Shown piece after piece: positions 46,901 through 58,239 of a stretch of 64,000 nt of DNA (positions are counted from its first letter, which is position 1; each line of letters begins with the position of its first letter). Under the pieces are notes generated by a model. It was not told the DNA's origin. It did no database searches and worked only from the letters and a program-made list of their open reading frames with translations. Made by a program: the position numbers and the translations under genes. This stretch comes from Tiliqua scincoides (Eukaryota > Chordata > Lepidosauria > Squamata > Scincidae), in contig NC_089827.1 of assembly GCF_035046505.1 (NCBI RefSeq), positions 65,408,856 to 65,472,855 on the forward strand, read 5' to 3'.

Positions 46901-47408
46901 ACAACCCAATCCTATCCCCTGCCAGCCCGTAGCATGTAGGGCCGCTGATCGGGTGTGCACTGCATGCTATGGTGAGGGGGGGGTACGATTAGACAGTCCA
47001 AGTGAGGTAAATAATTTTTTTTAACTTACTTCCCTGTAGGCCACCTGGTCTCCAATGGCTGTTTAGCTAGCATAAGTCTTTTGAGTCAGGGGCATGCTGG
47101 ACCGAGGAAAGGGGGCTAGGATCTTGGCATGCATTGCTGTACCTGAGGTGCTCCCCCTCCCGCCTCTGGCTTGGTCCACTCCCCACCCCAAACGGCCCAC
47201 GATACTCTCCATTCTGTCCCCTACTGATTATAGCAGCGCAAGATGGAGGAGTTTCCGCAGGCTGCTGTCAACTGGGCCAGCATCCAGCTGTTTGCCCTGG
47301 TGGCCACAGCCTGCAGGATGATGGAGTAACTTTTGCGCCATTGTTCCAGGACTTGCACTGATGGATTGCGAGATCTGTCAGCCTATGTCCTGGATAGGAT
47401 TGGACTGC
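46901..47408. mobile_element. Family A element, long form
   Basis: It starts CAACCCAATCCTATCCCCTG, includes CCAGCCCGTAGCATGTAGG, a T-run and ACTTCCCTGTAGGCCACCTG, a C/T-rich tract, and ends CCTGGATAGGATTGGACTG. Confidence 0.75.
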
Positions 47409-47917
47409 CTTTGTTCAAAGGGAAAGATGGATGGCAAAATGGATGCGGCCTAGTGGTTAGCAACTGACACCCTACTCTGCTGAAACACTGTTTTAACTAG
47501 GTAAACTGGAATTGGACTGGGGAAGGGTAGTTTTGCTGCCACCATCCAAAACTGGAAAGCCCAGATAGGAGAGACCACTTTGAGAAAGTCTCCCACTCAT
47601 GTTGAGAGCAATTCCCCAAATTGGGGGTGGGGGGGTGGGAGGGCTGCGGCTTAAAATCAACCAGTAGGTGGGGCAACTCACTTCTTCCTGAATGAACTGA
47701 AACCAGGCAGGTAAACCATTAAAAATAATAGAAGGTTATTAAAAGGCTGGAACATTGAAACTATGGATGGAAAAATGATAACAACAAGGCCCCAATCAAT
47801 TAGCAAAAGGAGTTACAAGAGAATGCAGCAGCAGCAAAGGTTGGCAAGGATGCTAAAATGCAAGCAGCAAATAAAAATCCAGATGTGACTTCCAGGTATG
47901 ATCCCTAAACTACTTAT
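47409..47917. other. Unassigned sequence
   Basis: A G-rich stretch lies at 47622-47645. Nothing else was recognised. Confidence 0.35.
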
Positions 47918-48427
47918 AGCCCAATCCTAAAAGGCCCTAACTCTGGTGGAATGAGCAGTCCATCAGCGTAGACTGCCTTATGGCAGTTGCAAAAGACTTT
48001 TCAGCAGCATGCAAAGCCACACGCTGAAGGCCACAGTGGCCTTGTGTATGGTGGTGGCCCACCAACCCAGGTAAGTTGGAGGGCAGGATGGGGTGAGGAG
48101 AGTGGGGACAGAGGGAGGGTGGAATGGGGCAGCGATGGGATGAGGAGGGTGGATCAGCTCCGAGAAGGGGATGAGTTTGGCAGCAGTAGTGGCTGTCAAT
48201 TCCAAACCCCCTTTCCGCATCTAATGCTACACCCTGGATCCCTGTGAACCTGCACCAGCGATTTCATTGGTGCGGTTCTGGGTAGACTCTCTGTGCCGTA
48301 GAAGATTATTCCTGGATAAGGGAACAAAGGGAACAAATGCTCCTAATGGAACATTCCCAGCAGGGTGCAATGCAAGCCATGTTGGTGCACCTGCATCAGT
48401 GGGGAGGGGGGCATAAGATTGGGCTGT
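47918..48427. mobile_element. Family A element, long form
   Basis: It starts TAGCCCAATCCTAAAAGGCC and ends GGGCATAAGATTGGGCTG. The interior has GGTAAGTTGGAGGGCAGGAT (a reversed-looking purine tract) and AAGGGAACAAATGCTCCTAA. Confidence 0.7.
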
Positions 48428-48748
48428 TATTCATGCTGTTTCAGGCCCTTGTTCCTGGCCCCCACACTTGCAGCAGGGTGAACAAGCAAGTCCCCCATGA
48501 AGCACTGGGTGCTTCCAATGTCAGATCTGGGCAAATGCATAAAGCAGGGTGCGTAACGCTACTTTATATGACCTGTGACAATTCACCAGGTATCACCCGG
48601 AGGATTGGATCGGGGGAGGGGGGCAACCCTGAACTTTTTGTTCCTGGAAAATCAGTGGGTTTCAAAGTTGTATGAACAGACGAAAAGCCGTGTTCTTTGT
48701 TTACCGATCAGTCGGGGATAAAGAAGCTTAACAATAAATGGCAGAGAT

Positions 48749-48995
48749 CAGTGGCATAGCTAGAGGGGGTGCAAAGCACTAAGTTTTGCAGGAAGTCTGA
48801 CCACAGCGTGCAAGCATTCTCTCCCTGTCCCCCGTCAAAGCTGTTCCGAGCGGTGGGAGTAACACTGAGGCATTGCCGCTGTTTTGCTCACATCACCCAG
48901 AATGGCTCTGAAGGGGAGGGGAGGGGCCACTTTCATGCTGCTGTCAGGATCCCTGCAAAACTTAGTGCTTTGAACCTGCTCTATCTGTGCCACTG
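48749..48995. mobile_element. Non-autonomous hAT element, CAGTGGCATAGCTAG type
   Basis: The ends CAGTGGCATAGCTAGAGGG and TGCTCTATCTGTGCCACTG are inverted. The flanks GCAGAGAT (48741-48748) and ACAGAGAT (48996-49003) match at 7 of 8. The interior repeats AAGCACTAAGTTTTGCAGG and its complement (near 48952), so a second inner inverted repeat is present. Confidence 0.92.
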
Positions 48996-49204
48996 ACAGA
49001 GATAATGACCTCTTCTGACTGGGCAAAGAGGCACCTTTCAAGGTGGTGCTCCTCTTACATTGAGCAGGAAAAGAGCAACTATCCCTTGTTGCCCCTGCAT
49101 AGCATCTTCTCCAGTGGTTCTCTGCTGGTGTTTTCTCTGCATTTTGCATTTTTAGATGGTCAGCCCTTTTGGTGACATGGGATCATTTATTTATTTTGCT
49201 GTGT

Positions 49205-49262
49205 AAATTGCTTGGAGAACTTTGTTGTGGAAAAGCAGCATGCAAATATTCTTAATAATTCA
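49205..49262 (+). repeat. LINE/SINE-type 3' tail fragment
   Basis: AAATTGCTTGGAGAACTTTG...AAGCAGCATGCAAATATTC resembles the 3' tails of squamate LINEs and their SINEs (pattern AACCGCTTTGAGAA...AAAGCGGTATATAAAT). The 5' part was not identified. Confidence 0.5.
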
Positions 49263-49382
49263 TACTGCGCTGGGATGACTAGGCAGCCTTTTCGAGGAGG
49301 CTGAAGCATCGCCGGCATCTGCTTGATGCTAGAAACCGTTGAAAAATTAGGCAAAAAAATAGAGAAACCTCAGGAATGTTCA

Positions 49383-49700
49383 CTACCCAATCCTATCCAG
49401 TGCTGGCGCAGCAGGCCATGCTGTATCCAGCACTGTGATTGAACAGGCTGGAGGACTCCTTGGGAACATTTTTCCCCTTACCCTCGGTTGAGCCCCAGCC
49501 TGCCCAATGGAGCTACTTGGATATGTTCCAGCAAAATCCTACACAGAAGCTGCAAAATCCCAAAGCTTGTCCTATGAATGAACAGTTGCAAGGCTATGGG
49601 TTCCCTGCCAGGAGAAACTCTGCTCCATCTGGTATTTGCCCTGGAACTGCAGAAGTGAGGGGCAGGACACTCTGGCTGTTGGCCAGATGATGAAGGTTAC
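49383..49700. mobile_element. Family A fragment
   Basis: It starts ACCCAATCCTATCCAGTGCT then GGCGCAGC, and shares CTGTATCCAGCACTG and GGAACATTTTTCCCCTTACC landmarks with 6166-6732. The far end is not preserved. Confidence 0.65.
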
Positions 49701-49969
49701 TGGGTATTTGCATCACTCCTTAGGGAAGATTAGCCTGCCACTAACTGGAGATAAGTGCTTATAATCTTACAGGAATCCCCAGTCTATTCTGGTATTGTCA
49801 AACTGACCGCTCTCTTCTTCCTTTTCTCTTTTCTTACATTGGCACTGCTGAAGAGATGAGATTTTAATGCACAATATGAAGAAGGGACGGTTGGGTTGCC
49901 TTTTCTGAAACAACCACCACCATTTCTGCACTTAGCGGAAACCAAGAACGAAGTGGGAGACATAGATTC

Positions 49970-50482
49970 TATGCTTCCCCAGTGCCCAGGGCTGCAATGG
50001 CACCAAAATGGCAACTGCTGCATCCAATGGGGCAAGGAAGCAGTGCCAGGTCTCTTTGGGATGAGGGAAAAAATATTCCCTTATCTTATGTAGTGACCCA
50101 ACGGGTCTCCTCAGATCTGTGCCCGCTGTTGCGTGGGAGCAGAATCAAAGAGACACATGTCAGGTTTCCTGGCCTGGGAGGGGGTTAGGATATGGTAGCA
50201 GAGCCTGCTGCCCTCTCTGCCCCCCCAGCCCTGCTCTTCCCCCTGCCCTCCCCCTGCCCAGTTCCATCTCTTCCCTACCCTTCCCCCTGCCCCGAAAAGG
50301 CCTGTTGCTGGTAGAACTTACAGCTGGGAGTCGTCACTGTTCGTTCTTCAGTACTGCGGCCCAGCATCAACTGATGCTGGACTCAGTGCTGGTGGTATGC
50401 AAGTACCTCTGGCACGAAAATGCCTCGCAGCACTTTTTGCGACAGGCCAACAGTGCTGGCGGAGCAGCCCATAGGATTGGGC

Positions 50483-50488
<6 letters not shown>
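49970..50488. mobile_element. Family A element, 5' end decayed
   Basis: It contains AATATTCCCTTATCTTATGT, GCCTGGGAGGGGGTTAGGAT, the C/T-rich CCCTGCCCTCCCCCTGCCC tract, AGTACTGCGGCCCAGCATC, and ends GGAGCAGCCCATAGGATTGG GCCG. Confidence 0.65.
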
Positions 50489-50520
<32 letters not shown>

Positions 50521-50539
50521 CGTGCGTGCGTGTGCGCAC
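50486..50539. repeat. (GT)n microsatellite with GC variants
   Basis: GT units grading into GTGC units, starting directly at the family A terminus. Confidence 0.95.
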
Positions 50540-51355
50540 ATTTTAATCCTTCTCCTTGCATAGAAGTGCATCCAGGACAGATCCAGACTCCTGAGCAATG
50601 GAAAGATCTGCACTTGATTTTGTAATTCCCCACTTCAGCCTGTTCATGCGTTGTATAACAGAGAAATGACAAATTAATTGCATGTTTCCCCCTCCCTTTT
50701 GTGGGTCTCTTTATTAATACATGTGATGCCAACTCAGCTGCTTAGAATAGATGGTCTGAAGCTGCTTTAATAATTACCCTCCTTCTGGGAAGGCAGCCTT
50801 CTCTGGGTGATTGGAACTCTCATTTCATCGTGTCTCTTTTGACACGGACCCATTCCATTCCCAGACCCCTTAAGAGAAAGCAGTAAGAACCCCTGGTCCC
50901 TACTTTCCCACCAAGTATAAAATGACTTTTTAGCACATCTTCTCTGCTGTGGAAAGGTAGTACACATTGTTTATAGAGCACCAGCCCAGTACTGCATTCA
51001 GCGGAAACCATGGTAACAGTAACTGCCATAAAATGGCAAATAATTATTTGGGTCATGCTCACTCATAAGGGCACATAGTGGATGTCAGCCGTTGTTCTAT
51101 TACAGTTCATTGATCTATCATATCAATAGTATTGCAATAGGATGGAAAAAGAGGACACAGATTTTACTTCCTTAAAAACGGATGGAAACTCAGGTCAAGT
51201 GACTCAAGTCCGAGTCTCAAAAACACGTTTTTTGCTGACCCGTGTACACTCGTCAGGCGTGTCAATGCCTCCAGCGCTGACTCGAATCTGAGGCCACTGA
51301 CTTGGAAATGAACCCCCACACATGCAGACTTGTCTGTCTGTGTCTGGGTGTGGTG
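50540..51355. other. Unassigned sequence
   Basis: No recognised repeat or exon. Confidence 0.35.
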
Positions 51356-51512
51356 GTTGGCAACCTTGGTATAAGACTTGGCAAGACTATGGTATAAGCC
51401 TACAGCACCTGGTATTCCCAGGTGGTCTCCCATCCAAGTACCAACCAGGTCTGACCCTGCTTAGCTTCCGAGATCTGACGAGATCAGGCATGTGCAAGGT
51501 AACAGTTGCTGC
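51356..51512 (-). repeat. 5S rRNA-derived SINE
   Basis: Minus strand: leader GCAGCAACTGTTACCTTGCA, then the 5S body (CTGATCTCGTCAGATC variant, AGCTAAGCAGGGTCAGACC, GTACTTGGATGGGAGACCAC), then a tail with a local duplication (AAGACTATGGTATAAG against GGTATAAGACTTGG). All three internal promoter blocks are recognisable. Like the other copies it lacks the first roughly 30 nt of 5S. Confidence 0.9.
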
Positions 51513-52080
51513 GGTGTGCTTGCTTACTTTTTTTTGGAGTGTGAAAGACCATGTGGGGTGCCCATTCAGATCAGGCAAGCAGCAGGGAAGTTCCAGCCAG
51601 GAGGCAGGGAAGGGTTAATGTTTTTGTTTTGCATCGAACAGGAGTTGGGGTGAAGAGGCAATCCTAGGCATGCTCAGAGGATCATGATGTAGTGGTGAAA
51701 CCCTGATGCTGACATGACATTAAACTTGCCAATCAGATGGTGTAAGTTGAAAGCATTTCCCCTTGAATCAGTGGAGACCTCTGAAGAGTTGTCACCTCCA
51801 TCTTTTCCCTCCCAGCTCCCACAATCGTAACGTAAGTAAGGAGAACACATTGCAGATCAAAGTGCACAAAATAGAACTTCATTTCTCTGCCCTGATGTCT
51901 AGAGAATTGTGAGGAAATGTACCTGGGGTAATGTATCCCCTGCCCCCCTTAGCTATGCCACTGGCTCCCTCCCTATCAGTGTTTTGACAAGGCCTGAAGA
52001 CCCTGTTGTGCTGTTCTGCTTCTTCTGTTGCAAAGCCCCCCAAGTCTGGTTTTTATTCTTGGCTTGTGATTGTTTGATTA
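51513..52080. other. Unassigned, with an hAT end fragment
   Basis: CCCCCCTTAGCTATGCCACTG at about 51944-51964 is the right end of a CAGTGGCATAGCTA-type element whose left end was not found. Confidence 0.4.
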
Positions 52081-52395
52081 CAGGTGTGCGACACTTAACA
52101 ATGGGGATAAGTTCTCCAATCCTCGTTGTTATGTGGTCAGGTCATTAAATGAACATTTCACCAATCTAGTGCCTTCGTTGTGTCAACAGACACTCCCTGC
52201 CAGACTTGCTGATTGCACAGGCTACTGGAGACAAATGGCCTCTTCTTTGCATTAAGAGCCTCTTTGTTCTGTAAACAGACACTCTGCTGCAGGCTATGGG
52301 AGACGTGATTGCCTCATTAAGAACCTCTTTGTTGTGCTTTGTCCACCATCGTATATGCGGTCTGTTGTTATGCAATCCGTTGTTAAGTGGCACAT
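52081..52395. mobile_element. Tigger/mariner-like MITE
   Basis: The left end CAGGTGTGCGACACTTAACA and the right end CGTTGTTAAGTGGCACATGA are inverted; TA precedes the left end. The interior has an internal repeat (AACAGACACTC...TTGC...AAGAGCCTCTTTGTT twice). The terminal type is shared with 59144-59871. Confidence 0.75.
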
Positions 52396-52455
52396 GACTC
52401 TACTTCTTTTTTGTTTATTGTTGCTGTTATATTTTAATATTGTATTTTGTGTATT

Positions 52456-52523
52456 GTTAGCCACCTTGAGCAGCTCTTCCATAGAGGGGAAAAGCAGGCC
52501 TTACTTTTTTTAATAAATAAGCA
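52456..52523 (+). repeat. LINE/SINE-type 3' tail fragment
   Basis: GCCACCTTGAGCAGCTCTTC...GGGGAAAAGCAGGCC...TTAATAAATAA fits the GCCGCCTTGAGT...GAAAGGCGGGATATAAATAAA tail class. Confidence 0.55.
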
Positions 52524-53385
52524 AAAAGAAGAACACTTTGCACACGTCACAAGAAAGCCAGGGCTCACAACCAATAGAGGCAGGAGAGACAACTGCTGCT
52601 TGTCTTCTCAGAATTGCTTATGGGTCCTCAGGTGGCGAAGGTTTCTGAAGCATTCACTCCCAATCCCTCATGAGTAGCTAATTGCAGGAACGATCTGTTG
52701 AGACAGGTGACGATGACTCGTTCCTGCCAATGCATACCTGTCATCTCCTCACAGCCAGAGGTTGTTCTTCCCCCTCCACAGTGCTACATGGACCTGAAGC
52801 AAGGCCTCCTCTGTGGGGTTATGCCTTTTAATTCTAGCAGAGTTTCTGTGCCTTTTTTCAGAATCCACTGCAGACAATGGGTTTGTTCAGAAGACACTTT
52901 TGCCACCCCGCAGCCCCATGCGCTTAGAGGAGTGCGTGCTCATGTGGGATAATTGCTCTAATTCTGTGGGGTTTGGGCAGTTTGTCCAAACCGCTCTTTC
53001 CTGTGATGACAGAGATTAAACAGGAAGGGGAGAGGGGAGCCAGGATGTGTACACATCACGAATGTGCACACCCATAATCATGAGGGGTGAAAATGTCATC
53101 TGAACCAGACCCTTAACATAATGGGTGCTGCAACACCAAGTATGGAGATGCAGTGACAGAAGGATCTGTACCTTTCGTTCCTCTGTTATGCAGCTTTCTA
53201 AGGCATATGCTCCCTGCAAGAACAAAATCTGGCTACCCCATCCGCCATGTTGTTTTCAGAACTCATTCTACCGTGCATGCTGCTCATTCAGCATTAGGCC
53301 ATTCCAACTATATCTGTGTTGTAATGAGAGTCAGGGTAATGAGAGTTCATTCCCACTCTTGTTATTCGTCTCAGCTGTCTACGGG
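52524..53385. other. Unassigned sequence
   Basis: No recognised repeat or exon. Confidence 0.35.
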
Positions 53386-53597
53386 TGCAATCCTAACCCC
53401 TTATGTCAGTGCTTTCCAGTGCCCCTATGTCAGTGCTGACATACGGGCAATGAAGTTCTGAGGTAAGGGAACAAACATTCCCTTACTTTGAGGAGGCATT
53501 TGTGACTGACCCCCAACTGCAGGATGCAGCACATGTCCCATTGGCACCGCTATGCCAGTGCTGGAAAGTGCTGACATAAGGGGTTAGGATTGCGCCC
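53386..53597. mobile_element. Family A element, short form
   Basis: The ends GGGTGCAATCCTAACCCCTT and AAGGGGTTAGGATTGCGCCC are inverted, with TA at the flanks. It contains a local duplication (GTCAGTGCTTTCCAGTGCCC / TATGTCAGTGCTGACAT) and the ACATTCCCTTACTTTGAGG landmark. Confidence 0.85.
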
Positions 53598-54015
53598 TGT
53601 AGCTCTCAAATGCTTCAGCACTGGGACCCAATTTTTCAAAGGACCATCTATTGCGACCCATATATCTGTCATCTCACCATTTTAGCCCTGCCCCACCTGC
53701 AGCTCACAAGGGCCCCACCTGCATTGTACTTCCACCACAGTGTTCCTTCCCACCACCCAGGTGAGAGCCTTGTCAGTTGTGGCCTGTCCGGCAGGACCTG
53801 CCTTGCTGGAAGGGGACAGAGGCTGCCTCCTCTGGCCACTACTGGTAGTGTCTGGGCCCACCAACAACTAGAGTTCCCAGCCACATCAAGTGCTGCGCGG
53901 GCCAGGTAGTGCCTCAACAGACTTTGTGCATGGTTCACCGAAGGCCAGCTGTGACCCACCAAAATTTGGCATGTGACCCACTGATGGGTCATGACCCACA
54001 GTTTGAGAACCACTG
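53598..54015 (-). mobile_element. Non-autonomous hAT element
   Basis: The right end CCCACAGTTTGAGAACCACTG is a typical hAT end; the left end (TAGCTCTCAAATGCTTCAGC) is decayed. GACCCA motifs recur at both ends (GGGACCCAATTTTTC; GTGACCCACCAAAA). It abuts a family A element. No clear target duplication. Confidence 0.75.
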
Positions 54016-56527
54016 GTCTACAGGATGGGACACACTGTGGGAGGGGAGCCTAGGGCCTTCCCCACACCTCATCATGGCTGAGCCAATGGGAGAGATCCCA
54101 CAGCCTAGCTACCTGCCACTGGAGCATCAGTAGGGGTAATGGGCTGGCTCCAGCAATAAAATATTCTCCTGATCTCACAAGGAATCATCTTGTTGAAATT
54201 ATTATACGTAAACTGCCCCAGTCCATACATACCTCTATCAGCTTGGCCTTACCAATTGTACCCACATTGACAAACATTCTCCACTATACCTTCTCCTCAA
54301 TCTAATCATGATTTTTTAAATGCTTCAGTGCTGTGGCTTTTGAGTCACGTTTGTCAAAGCTACAGCTAACAAGGGTTGCTCATTAACTGTGAATCACAGG
54401 GGAACCCTAAGCATTACTTTGGTGAGGAGCACATGAATGTGTATGGCTTCTTTTTAGGTCTTGTGATGCAGTCTGCACGCCAGAGGATCCAGGCTATTTG
54501 GGTCCGTTTAAATGAGTAACTCTTTGAAAATGTGCCAGGATTTTCTGTTCTAAAAAAAAAAAAAACCTCGTTGATGAGACCTTTGAAAATTATGCCGCCC
54601 TGTGATATTACATTGTAATCTCTGTTTTGATTGATCGATGAGGCTTTAATGTGCAAGGAGGAGTGAAATGGATGAGCCAATCTCAGAGAGAGAGCTCGGA
54701 TAAGGTCAGAACGGGGGAGTCCTTTACTTTGTTTCCTGAAAGATATTGGGTATTAAGTGTCAGATGCAATCTTTGTCATGAAAATGAGGGAAGGAGGCGC
54801 TGCCATAACCCTATTCTTTCAATGCTGGTTGTGTCATTTGCTGTTGTCAGAACTCAAATGGAGCAGACTGGGGCAGGGAGAGAAATGTACCAGGCTTGAT
54901 TCAAATATTTAAATCTAGTCATTAATTCAAGGCAGGGGCTAAAATAGCGGAAACACAATACTTTTCTGCCTTGGTTTCCAAGTCCTGATTATTGCAATGT
55001 GCGGGGAAAATAGATGCCTGGAATCTGATACCGGGAGGTTGCTTTAAAATGGCTTTATACAGCCTGTCTCTCCTACTGTGGCTCAGCTTGATCTGCCTTT
55101 CAGTCTGGGATGGGAGGCTTTATATAGGACTGAAGCACAGGAGAACTAGTACTTGGAGGTAAAATGGGGTGTTGTGGGGTGTGAAATCTCCCCTGACGCA
55201 ATGTCTCTGAAAACTAAGGGATGAGGAGCAACAGTGGGAGAGGGTGTAAGCAGGAAGAGAGAACAAACCCAGCAGTTAGTGACAACTCTCACTTCTCTGC
55301 TTCACTCTTCTTATTGATTAAACTGGGAATACTGGCAAATGATAGGTCTCCACCCAAGCTAAGAAGCTCAGATAGAAAGATCCAACCTTGGGAAAGTCTA
55401 TCCCCCAGAGTAACAGAAAGCCCTGAAATCTGGACAGCTCCCTTTAAAACTGAATGGCAGGATCCCTACCCTAATTATTGACTTTGTTCCAGAGTCCTGG
55501 TCCCTACATCCACATGTGTAGAGTGGTGAGTGGGTGGGCCTTTTGTGAAGCAGCAGTTGCTTCCAAAGATGGACCTGGGCAACCGTCATGGGGCAGGAGG
55601 CCTTGATATTATATATAGCCTGTGGGGTTGGGTATTTTGGGAGCACCTGATTGGCTTCTTCTAAGGCTCTTCACCAGCCATTGCAGAAGAGAGACCCAGA
55701 AGAGTCACCCAACTGCCTTGGTGTTGTGAGGACAATTCTTTATCTTGTGGGCCTGAGCCAAGCTGTCCCTGGGTTGTCCTCTCAAGCACAATGGGCAGAT
55801 GCTGTCCATCTTTGTAGCTCTCCCAAAACCCCAAGAAAAGTGGGGATCAATTTCCCAGAACCACAAGTGAGGCTGCAAATCTGGAGTTGTGCTTTGACTC
55901 AGTCCTCGCTTGGCAGCATGTTCATTAGAACAGGCGTGGAAAGAGTAAGCTTTTGTTTTCTGCTTAATAGGTAAGAAAAATAAATGGCACTTCAGGGAAA
56001 TGGGGCTGTGGAGGGAGGGGGGACATTTGGAAACCTTTACACAAGAAAAGACTGTGTCTGAATTCATACACAACTTTCCCGCTGTGCTCAACAACACCTC
56101 TTGCTCCCCAGTGCCCTTCTGTAGTTGTCGGCTGTTGGTTGTCTGCTTCTTAATCCTAAGCATTTTTCAAGGGTGAAGACGGCCCGAAACCTCTCCTGTA
56201 TTTCTCACTCTCCTGACTGAGAAATGTTTGGAAGTTAAGTCAGGTAGGTGTGAATAACACAACCCAAGCAGCATAGCTGTCTAGGAGTTCCAACACTTTA
56301 AAAATAACCATAGCAGGGGGCAGCAATTTAGGTGTTGAAAATGCCCTATCTCTACCTCAAGGAGCAAAACCGTCTTGGCACTACAAGAATTTATGTGTGA
56401 ATCTCGGGACACAGGAAAAATGAAACACCGTCCTTCTCAAGCTGCTATTTTTTCCCATGCCCTATCGCGCAAAAAAAAAAAAAAAAGCCAGTCAGAGGCA
56501 AATTAAATTTGCTAGATTATGTCAACA
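54016..56527. other. Unassigned sequence
   Basis: Over 2.5 kb with only an A-run at 54552-54564 and no recognised repeat ends. Open frames at 55651-55974 and 55705-56163 show no known domain. No exon is supported. Confidence 0.35.
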
Positions 56528-56535
56528 CTTTAGTC

Positions 56536-56760
56536 CAGCCATTTTCAACCACTGTGCCATGGCACACTGGTGTGCCGCAAATGGTTCTGTAGGTGTGCCG
56601 TGGGAGTTTGGGGGAGGGTCACTTATTAGTAGAGCCATTGGGGGATATAAGCCCCCACACCAGCAACATGGTGTCAATTGTCCAAAAATGGATGGTGTGC
56701 CTTGACAATTTTAGCACCTTGTCAGTGTGCCAAGAACTGAAAAAGATTGAAAAAACCCTG
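56536..56760 (+). mobile_element. Non-autonomous hAT element, CAGCCATTTTCAACC type
   Basis: It starts CAGCCATTTTCAACCACTGT and ends AAGATTGAAAAAACCCTG. The flanks CTTTAGTC (56528-56535) and CTCTAGTC (56761-56768) match at 7 of 8. Close to 11674-11901 throughout. Confidence 0.92.
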
Positions 56761-56768
56761 CTCTAGTC

Positions 56769-57392
56769 TATAATGTCACTCACCTACACTCAATTCATCT
56801 TGCAGATACACCCACAATCTAGAAGGTTAGAATGGATTCAGATGTGCCGGAGGGGAGAGTGAAAGAGGAAATCCAAGTGCCTCGTGTTTTCCGGTCTCTA
56901 CACTTCTTGTCCACATCCCCCCACTCTGAGGAAGGGGTGGAAATGCAAAAATTCTATTTGGACCTGACAGAGAATCAAGGAAACATAAAGTGTGGGGGAC
57001 TTGTAACTCTTGTTCTCTCGTATTTCTGACACATTTACCAAACTGCTCTCTGTTGTTTTTTTTTAGTGCTCCTAAAGAAGGTGACTTCTATTAATGTCCT
57101 GGTGGACCTGTTCACATATCCAGGTTGCTCTGAATGGTCATGTGGAGATGGGTGCTGGTTCCTGGAGATCCCAGGACAAACCTGAAGGGTTGGCAACCCT
57201 ACTCTGCGTGGAAGTTAGAGATCAACGGATCCTCAACGCAAGAGGCAAGGAGACAGTGGAGCAAGGAGCTGTGCAGAATGTTGAGGACTGAAGGTGTGTG
57301 CAGATCCTGCAAATGCCTTTCCTTTTTCTTTTCATGAACCTCAAAACAGTGTACATGGCATTCTCAAGTAGTCAGTCATCTTGGTAACTACT
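56769..57392. other. Unassigned sequence
   Basis: A T-run lies at 57057-57064. TCCTGGAGATCCCAGGACAA...AGGGTTGGCAACCCTA (57163-57202) resembles a short repeat seen in squamate genomes, but the boundaries are unclear. Confidence 0.35.
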
Positions 57393-57528
57393 TGGTCTTG
57401 AGGCGTAGTTTGTGGGCACATGGTATATCCCCCTTTGCTAGAGCTTTGTGGACCTAAGTCTACTTAGGCTTGCAAAGTTTTAGCAAAGGGGTTTATATCA
57501 TGTGCCCACAAGCTATGCCTCAAAACCA
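57393..57528. repeat. 136-bp foldback with 66-bp arms and a 4-nt loop
   Basis: The left arm 57393-57458 and right arm 57463-57528 are complementary over 66 positions with about 12 mismatches, nearly all transitions. The best block is TTGTGGGCACATG against CATGTGCCCACAA. The loop is TCTA. No open frame. No clear flanking duplication. Confidence 0.9.
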
Positions 57529-57750
57529 AACACTTCTTTGTGACTTGCACCTCCCCCTACCATCCCTAGGGATGCATCCATGTGGTAAAGCTGATTTGTG
57601 ACTGCTTATCCATGAAAATAGCCACGGTTTCTCTGCCATGGGCACCTTCCATACCTGCAGAGATGGCAGAAAAGTCACTACTATAATCACGTCAGGTTCT
57701 TTACATTAATGGGGCAATCGAGCCTGAATCACACAGAAAACATTCTAAAG

Positions 57751-58239
57751 CAGGAGTGTCAAACATAAGGCCCACGGATCTGATCAGGTCTGCGGAAGCT
57801 CCTTATCTGGCCTGCATGAAAAATGGGCTTGTGATAATTGAGCTGAGAATGAGATGCGGATGGTGTGATCATTATCATTAAGTCAGACAGGTCATTGCCC
57901 ATTTTAAGATGATAGTGTCCCGCTCAGGTTGTTAATTGCTCCAAAACGTAGGGAAAAAATTAGGGGGGGACACTGCCCAACAGAAGTAGCACCGCTGAAA
58001 GGGCATCCCATGTGATAATTAGTCTCTCCCATATCTGGAAAATGAAAAAAAAAATGCACATTTTCTTGTCTGTCATTTGCAGCTAATGAGTTCCTAGGTG
58101 AGAACGAAGTGCTTATCTGCTCATCACCTGCTTAATGATGCCACTTCCTGCTTAATGACACCGCTCCTAGCCCTAGCCCTCAGCAGGCACCATGGATGCT
58201 GCCTTTGGTCCGCTGTATGAAATGAGTTTGACACCCGTG
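57751..58239. mobile_element. Non-autonomous hAT element, CAGGGGTGTCAAAC type
   Basis: The left end CAGGAGTGTCAAACATAAGG and right end GAGTTTGACACCCGTG are inverted. The flanks TTCTAAAG and TTCAGACT match at only about half of positions. It shares TCATTTGCAGCTAATG-G-TTCCTA and TCCGCTGTATGAA with 3125-3584 and is about as long as that copy with its CR1 insertion, so it carries more internal sequence. Confidence 0.83.

Noticed and set aside
50348-50732. Histidine- and threonine-rich open frames
   Set aside because: They are translations of a GT/GC microsatellite.
55651-56163. Overlapping open frames of 107 and 152 codons on opposite strands
   Set aside because: Neither shows a family signature; mirror frames on both strands usually mean random openness.
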